Shown here one piece after another: positions 8,563-11,797 of a stretch of 11,797 nucleotides of DNA. Below the pieces are notes generated by a model. It had not been told where the DNA came from. It saw nothing but the letters and a program-made list of their open reading frames with translations, and did not search any database. The DNA comes from Asterionellopsis glacialis. Its lineage: Eukaryota > Bacillariophyta > Plagiogrammaphyceae > Rhaphoneidales > Asterionellopsidaceae. Each line of letters opens with the position of its first letter. The stretch's first letter is position 1. Made by a program: the position numbers and the translations under genes. The stretch spans positions 4,093 through 15,889 of the forward strand of contig WKLE02000820.1 of assembly GCA_014885115.2 (NCBI GenBank). The letters are read 5' to 3'.

Positions 8563-9903
8563 ATGTTAACAAACGCAGCGCGTTCTTGTATGTCAAATGG
8601 TTCAAAATCGTTGTCAAGTGTATCGACCCTCCGACGTATTATCCGTGGTGATTGGACTGGTGAACATACCAAACCTGTGCAAAATTGGATCAACCGCAGA
8701 ACGTTATCCACGAATAAATCAAATGCTAGTATAGTTGATTTAAGAAGTGATACCGTTACATTACCCTCACAAGAAATGTTGAGATGTTCTTTAGATGCTA
8801 CTGTAGGAGATGACGTATATGGTGAAGACCCAACAGTACTCGCACTAGAAGAATATATGGCAAACATATTCGGAAAACAAAAGGGTTTGTATTTACCTAC
8901 ATGCACCATGGCGAATCTTCTTGCCACTATGGCTCATTGTCACGGTCGAGCATCTGAGGTAATTTTGAATTTATGCCACCTGCAGAAATAAGCTGTTTTT
9001 TAATATGTCAGTCACTTTTCTCTGACTACAAACTATATTGCCATTGATTTTTGATTTTTGACTTCTCTTCAGATCATTATTGGTTCGACATCTCATATCT
9101 GTTTATGGGAAGGAGGAAATGCAGCAACCGTAGGTGGAGTTCATACACGTCAAATTAAAGAAGATGAATTGAACGGGACAATGCCAGTTGATGAAATTCG
9201 TGACTGTTGGCGCGATGACAGTGATGATCATTGTGCAAAGACTACGATGCTTTGTCTCGAAAATACACAAAATATGTTAGGGGGCATTGCTTTGCCGCCT
9301 TCATATATATCAGATATGGGTAAGTTGGCCCGAGATGAGTTGAACAGTGCACTCCATGTGGATGGGGCACGTATTTTTAATGCTGCCGTGGCACATAATG
9401 TATCCGTAGGAGAGATGTGTGCCGGTGCAGATAGTATTTCAATTTGTCTTTCGAAGGGATTAGGTGCACCTTTAGGCAGTGTTTTAGTAGGAGAAAGCGA
9501 GTTTATACGACTTGCCAAGCGAGCAAGGAAACGTTGTGGTGGAGGTATGCGACAGGCAGGTGTAGTTGCAGCCATGGGCATGTATGCTGTCGAAAACAAC
9601 GTCGAACGATTGAAAGATGACCATGACAGAGCGAAAAGACTCGCTGCTGAATTACAAATGGCTGGCTTTCGATTACCTAGGAACGGTGCCGTTGATACAA
9701 ATATGTTTTACTTTGCACTACCTGAAAACTCTGTTGTTAGTACAGAGGAATTCTGTCAGGAAGTTGAACAAAAGTATGGCATCAGATTAATTGGAGGATA
9801 TTCAAAAGGTGGCGAATTAATTCGAGCAGTGACTCACATGCACATCACAGACGAATGTATTGATCGTTCTGCTGAGGCTATTGTCAAAGTTTGTCTGGGA
9901 TAG
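8563..9903 (+). CDS. L-threonine aldolase (low-specificity type), probably mitochondrial, two exons
   Basis: A PLP enzyme cleaving L-threonine or L-allo-threonine to glycine and acetaldehyde. Exons are 8563-8958 and 9073-9903, giving 408 residues. Family landmarks are D-L-R-S-D-T-V-T (59-66), G-D-D-V-Y-G-E-D-P (82-90), H140 in S-T-S-H-I (the PLP-stacking His), D229-G-A-R232, and the Schiff-base lysine K260 in S-K-G-L-G-A-P-L-G-S. The first 55 or so residues are Arg/Ser-rich with no acidic residue for the first 30, and contain R-R-T-L-S-T just before the conserved core. That fits a cleaved mitochondrial presequence. The frame is open upstream to a GTG at 8428, but 8563 is its first ATG in that stretch. 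The mature length of about 350 residues is normal. It is divergent from ETHE1 across 783 nt. Confidence 0.93.
8959..9072 (+). other. Spliceosomal intron, 114 nt, phase 0, in threonine aldolase
   Basis: The donor is GAG|GTAATT and the acceptor CTTCTCTTCAG|A, with a T-rich tract before the AG. Splicing joins G-R-A-S-E to I-I-I-G-S-T-S-H, restoring the continuous aldolase block before the PLP-stacking His. The intron contains an in-frame TAA (8989-8991), so retention would truncate the enzyme before its active site. Confidence 0.92.
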
Positions 9904-10594
9904 ATTTATCTTCTTGTGGATCGTATCAGATTTGACCATGCAATTTTGACTTAAAAAAAAACAGAAAAAGCATCTTTTTTTATTCATTTTTGGCAAGAAC
10001 TATTAACAACAAATTACACTATTCCCCGTTAAATCACATTTTGCCTCAAAGTGCATTCACGCGGCCATTTTTACAGCATCTCTTATTGAATTTTCTGACA
10101 GCCCTTCCGAATCTCCTTGTTTCTATGCAAGTGCAAGAATCAAATTCAAGTATGAACCATGTGCTACTGCTCCACAAACAGTAATCAGATTTGTCAATCA
10201 TGACATGCTGTGGACACTTTCCAAATCCCTTTGCAAGTTTTTGTATTCATAAGTTTCCTTTCAAAGCTAAGGCTTCAAGGATTGTTACAGATCAGAAAAG
10301 TGGTGTATTCCATATTCATTTAGATGTCCACTCGGTTGAGATGATAGGAAGATCTTTGTTGAGGGAAGAACATGAATATGATATGCTATATATAATGTAG
10401 TCTCAGAAGTATCTTACCTGTAGAAAAAGAAAATGTATAGTTTGGAATGGAAAAAAATTGTTATGTACATGTATGATGCAGTTTCCAAAACATCTTATGT
10501 AAAGAAAAAAATAAGCAAAAGATAGCATGATAAAAATATGCATACGATTTCCATCTTTTCATTATTTGATTATGTTCAGCTATTAGCACATGAA
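9904..10594. other. Threonine aldolase 3' flank and low-confidence coding-like stretch
   Basis: After the aldolase TAG there is a T/A-rich 3' flank with a nine-A run at 9953-9961 but no perfect AATAAA. Two frames then stay open unusually long. One is open at 10007-10249 without an ATG. The other is open from about 9990 to 10400 and broken only by TAA at 10182-10184. The second ends with a polar, protein-like segment (I-V-T-D-Q-K-S-G-V-F-H-I-H-L-D-V). This could be a decayed gene with an indel near 10190-10250, or chance. From 10401 to 10594 the sequence is A-rich with no feature I can support. Confidence 0.25.
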
Positions 10595-10610
10595 CTGGTA
10601 GTCCTACCAG
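10595..10610. repeat. Short perfect inverted repeat (7-bp arms, 2-nt spacer)
   Basis: CTGGTAG (10595-10601) and CTACCAG (10604-10610) are perfect reverse complements around TC. It sits immediately upstream of the TATA-like repeat cluster, so it may be a binding dyad belonging to the same unit. Confidence 0.5.
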
Positions 10611-10613
10611 GTA

Positions 10614-10752
10614 GTATAGCTTCCCTATAAACTGCAGGGAGAAATATAAGCCCGGTACATTGCAGGGAGATATATAAGTGAGTATACAACAACACAAAGT
10701 ATAGTTTCCCTGCACATTGCAGGGAGAAATATAAGTGAGTGTACAACACAAA
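10614..10752 (+). repeat. Three-copy repeat with TATA-like core and hairpin
   Basis: The core TGCAGGGAGAWATATAAG occurs at 10633-10650, 10661-10678 and 10718-10735, spaced 28 and 57 bp apart. Around it, 10614-10650 and 10699-10735 match at 32 of 37 positions, and copies 2 and 3 share a further tail (GTGAGTRTACAACA) after the core. In copy 3, TCCCTGCA-CAT-TGCAGGGA (10707-10725) is a perfect 8-bp stem with a 3-nt loop; in copy 1 it is degraded to 5 bp. The ATATAAG parts resemble TATA boxes. The last copy is about 90 nt upstream of the ATG at 10824, so a multiplied promoter is plausible. A mobile-element end is the alternative. Confidence 0.7.
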
Positions 10753-10823
10753 TATTACTCCAAACAAGACCCATCACACCATAACAGAACATCAGCTGGT
10801 CACCATCACACCATTAAAATACC

Positions 10824-11171
10824 ATGCCAACTTCCAAAGAACAGTTTCAAACAAAAAAAAGCAAACCCCCACTTCTAAACACAAAAACTCTCACTCACAC
10901 AAATCCAAAAATCCCATTTCAATTTCAAACCCCCCAAGCTGAGCGTCTACAACAACTCCATCCCAAAGCTGATATCCACCTATATACAAACCCAAAGTGT
11001 TTGGCATTCAAGCAACAAGGCAAAACCTGCTGGACATGCTATCCAACTAGAGTAGCCAAACAAATCATGGAAGAAGCTGAAACCCAAGAAGTTAACAAGG
11101 ATAATACCTTCAAATACACACTGTTTCAACATGAAGGAAGATATTGGCAGCCATTCAGAGAAACATTATGA
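10824..11171 (+). CDS. Hypothetical 115-residue Cys-containing ORF, possibly interrupted
   Basis: Not recognised. The first half is Lys/Thr/Pro/Gln-rich and low complexity. The second half looks like folded protein: K-C-L-A-F-K-Q-Q-G-K-T-C-W-T-C (C59, C69, C72), a charged helix, then F-K-Y-T-L-F and G-R-Y-W-Q-P-F-R. The TGA at 11169-11171 is followed in the same frame by T-C-S-L-C-L and about 10 more codons up to TGA at 11223-11225. C-x2-C before and after that TGA would make a zinc-ribbon-like pair, which suggests that the stop broke a longer protein. TATA-like repeats lie about 90 nt upstream. It may be a small real gene, a pseudogene or an element remnant. Confidence 0.35.
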   Translation: MPTSKEQFQTKKSKPPLLNTKTLTHTNPKIPFQFQTPQAERLQQLHPKADIHLYTNPKCLAFKQQGKTCWTCYPTRVAKQIMEEAETQEVNKDNTFKYTLFQHEGRYWQPFRETL

Positions 11172-11689
11172 ACATGCTCCTTATGTCTAAAGATAGCACC
11201 TAAATATAACTTCAAAGGTGGATGATTTGAATGACAACATCAAGAATCATCAACAATCCTATGCAACAAATGCATGTTCAAAGGCGAATGGATCAGACAC
11301 TCAAGCAATAGATGAAAAATTTATTAAAACTCAACATATACAAAAAAAATGTCAGAGCATTAAAAGACACTGTTTTAGACATCAAACAATATAATATTGT
11401 TCCAGAAATTGCAAGAAGTCACAGAAAATTCCAAGATGTGTCAAACAACGTCATGGAGACATCATAAAAAGAAGAAATTATAAATTTAACGGAAGGCATC
11501 AACAACTCCAAATACAACAACAACAAAAATGAGATCTGAAACCATCAAAAACTAATTATCATCGCCAAAACCAGTCAGGAGAGAAAACCCCACAAAAACA
11601 TGCAACTAATAGCATTAAACCGAATTGAATACAAAGAAAACAATCATATTGAAACTGAACCACTTAAGCACGTAAAAAACATGAAATGA
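11172..11689 (+). pseudogene. Decayed reading frames downstream of the Cys-containing ORF
   Basis: Open segments follow one another, with the frame moving in the same direction each time. The 10824 frame continues to 11222. The next frame is open over 11197-11397 (a charged helix-like stretch rich in Asn/Gln/Lys). The third frame is open from 11312 to 11686, with only a TAA (11465-11467), a TGA (11537-11539) and a terminal TGA (11687-11689). The second switch could lie in the eight-A run at 11342-11349. The encoded segments look like coiled coil (for example D-D-L-N-D-N-I-K-N, A-L-K-D-T-V-L-D-I-K). This fits a degenerated gene of about 290 codons with 10824-11171. The strand is A/C-rich, so partly open frames can arise by chance. 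Confidence 0.3.
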
Positions 11690-11797
11690 AAAATATGGAA
11701 AACACTCCCGAGAATGACCCAGAAACAAAAAAATCATAATAATAGGTTTTATTTATAATATAACTTATGACCCATTTAGTACTTATTAATAGTCTAG
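11690..11797. other. AT-rich terminal stretch, no gene seen
   Basis: A-rich then T/A-rich sequence ending in TTTTATTTATAATATAAC-type DNA. No open frame, repeat or structure can be supported before the window edge. Confidence 0.5.

Noticed and set aside
8454..8927. 157-residue minus-strand frame opposite threonine aldolase exon 1
   Set aside because: It is a shadow of a clearly identified conserved enzyme on the other strand.
10614..10752. CRISPR-like array
   Set aside because: There are only three diverged copies with unequal spacing (28 and 57 bp), no uniform spacers, and a eukaryotic context.
10461..10767. Minus-strand frames of 96 and 63 residues with a repeated T-Y-I-S-P-C-N-V pattern
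   Set aside because: The amino-acid repeat is the translation of the DNA repeat cluster at 10614-10752, not evidence of a gene.
9904..11797. tRNA or other structured RNA gene in the right-hand region
   Set aside because: No cloverleaf arms or A/B box pattern could be found by eye; only short dyads are present.

Overview
The window looks like compact nuclear DNA from a unicellular eukaryote, most likely a stramenopile and possibly a diatom. The evidence is short GT-AG introns (85 and 114 nt), a convergent gene pair about 100 nt apart, AATAAA polyadenylation signals, a mitochondrial-type presequence on one enzyme, and no bacterial operon or ribosome-binding-site layout. The lineage is inferred from gene style, not from a marker gene.

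Layout. (1) Positions 2-6794 (+) hold one very large gene, open through the left edge, with a single intron (2034-2118). It encodes at least 2226 residues of a mosaic protein: repeats at the N-terminus, two PDZ-like domains, a duplicated W-K-x-H / C-x3-C-x-C module with an HMG-box-like stretch, a C2-like segment, an ankyrin-like repeat, an acidic tract, one CCCH zinc finger and a duplicated C-terminal domain. (2) Positions 6895-7779 (-) encode an ETHE1-type persulfide dioxygenase, convergent with the giant gene. (3) Positions 7780-8562 are a divergent intergenic region with several short repeats and a hairpin. (4) Positions 8563-9903 (+) encode a two-exon, PLP-dependent L-threonine aldolase with a probable mitochondrial presequence. 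(5) Positions 9904-11797 are accessory DNA. They hold an ambiguous coding-like stretch, a three-copy repeat carrying a TATA-like core and hairpins, a small Cys-rich ORF (10824-11171), and a run of broken reading frames downstream that looks like a decayed gene or mobile-element remnant.

How the genes relate. ETHE1 oxidises glutathione persulfide in sulfide catabolism. Threonine aldolase makes glycine, a glutathione precursor. They share one divergent intergenic region, so co-regulation is possible but unproven. The giant protein carries protein-binding folds (PDZ-like, ankyrin-like) and probable nucleic-acid-binding modules (CCCH, HMG-like, a possible dsRBD-like pair), which suggests a scaffold acting in RNA or chromatin biology. 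No close named homologue was recognised. The right-hand part is the least understood and the best place to look for something undescribed.
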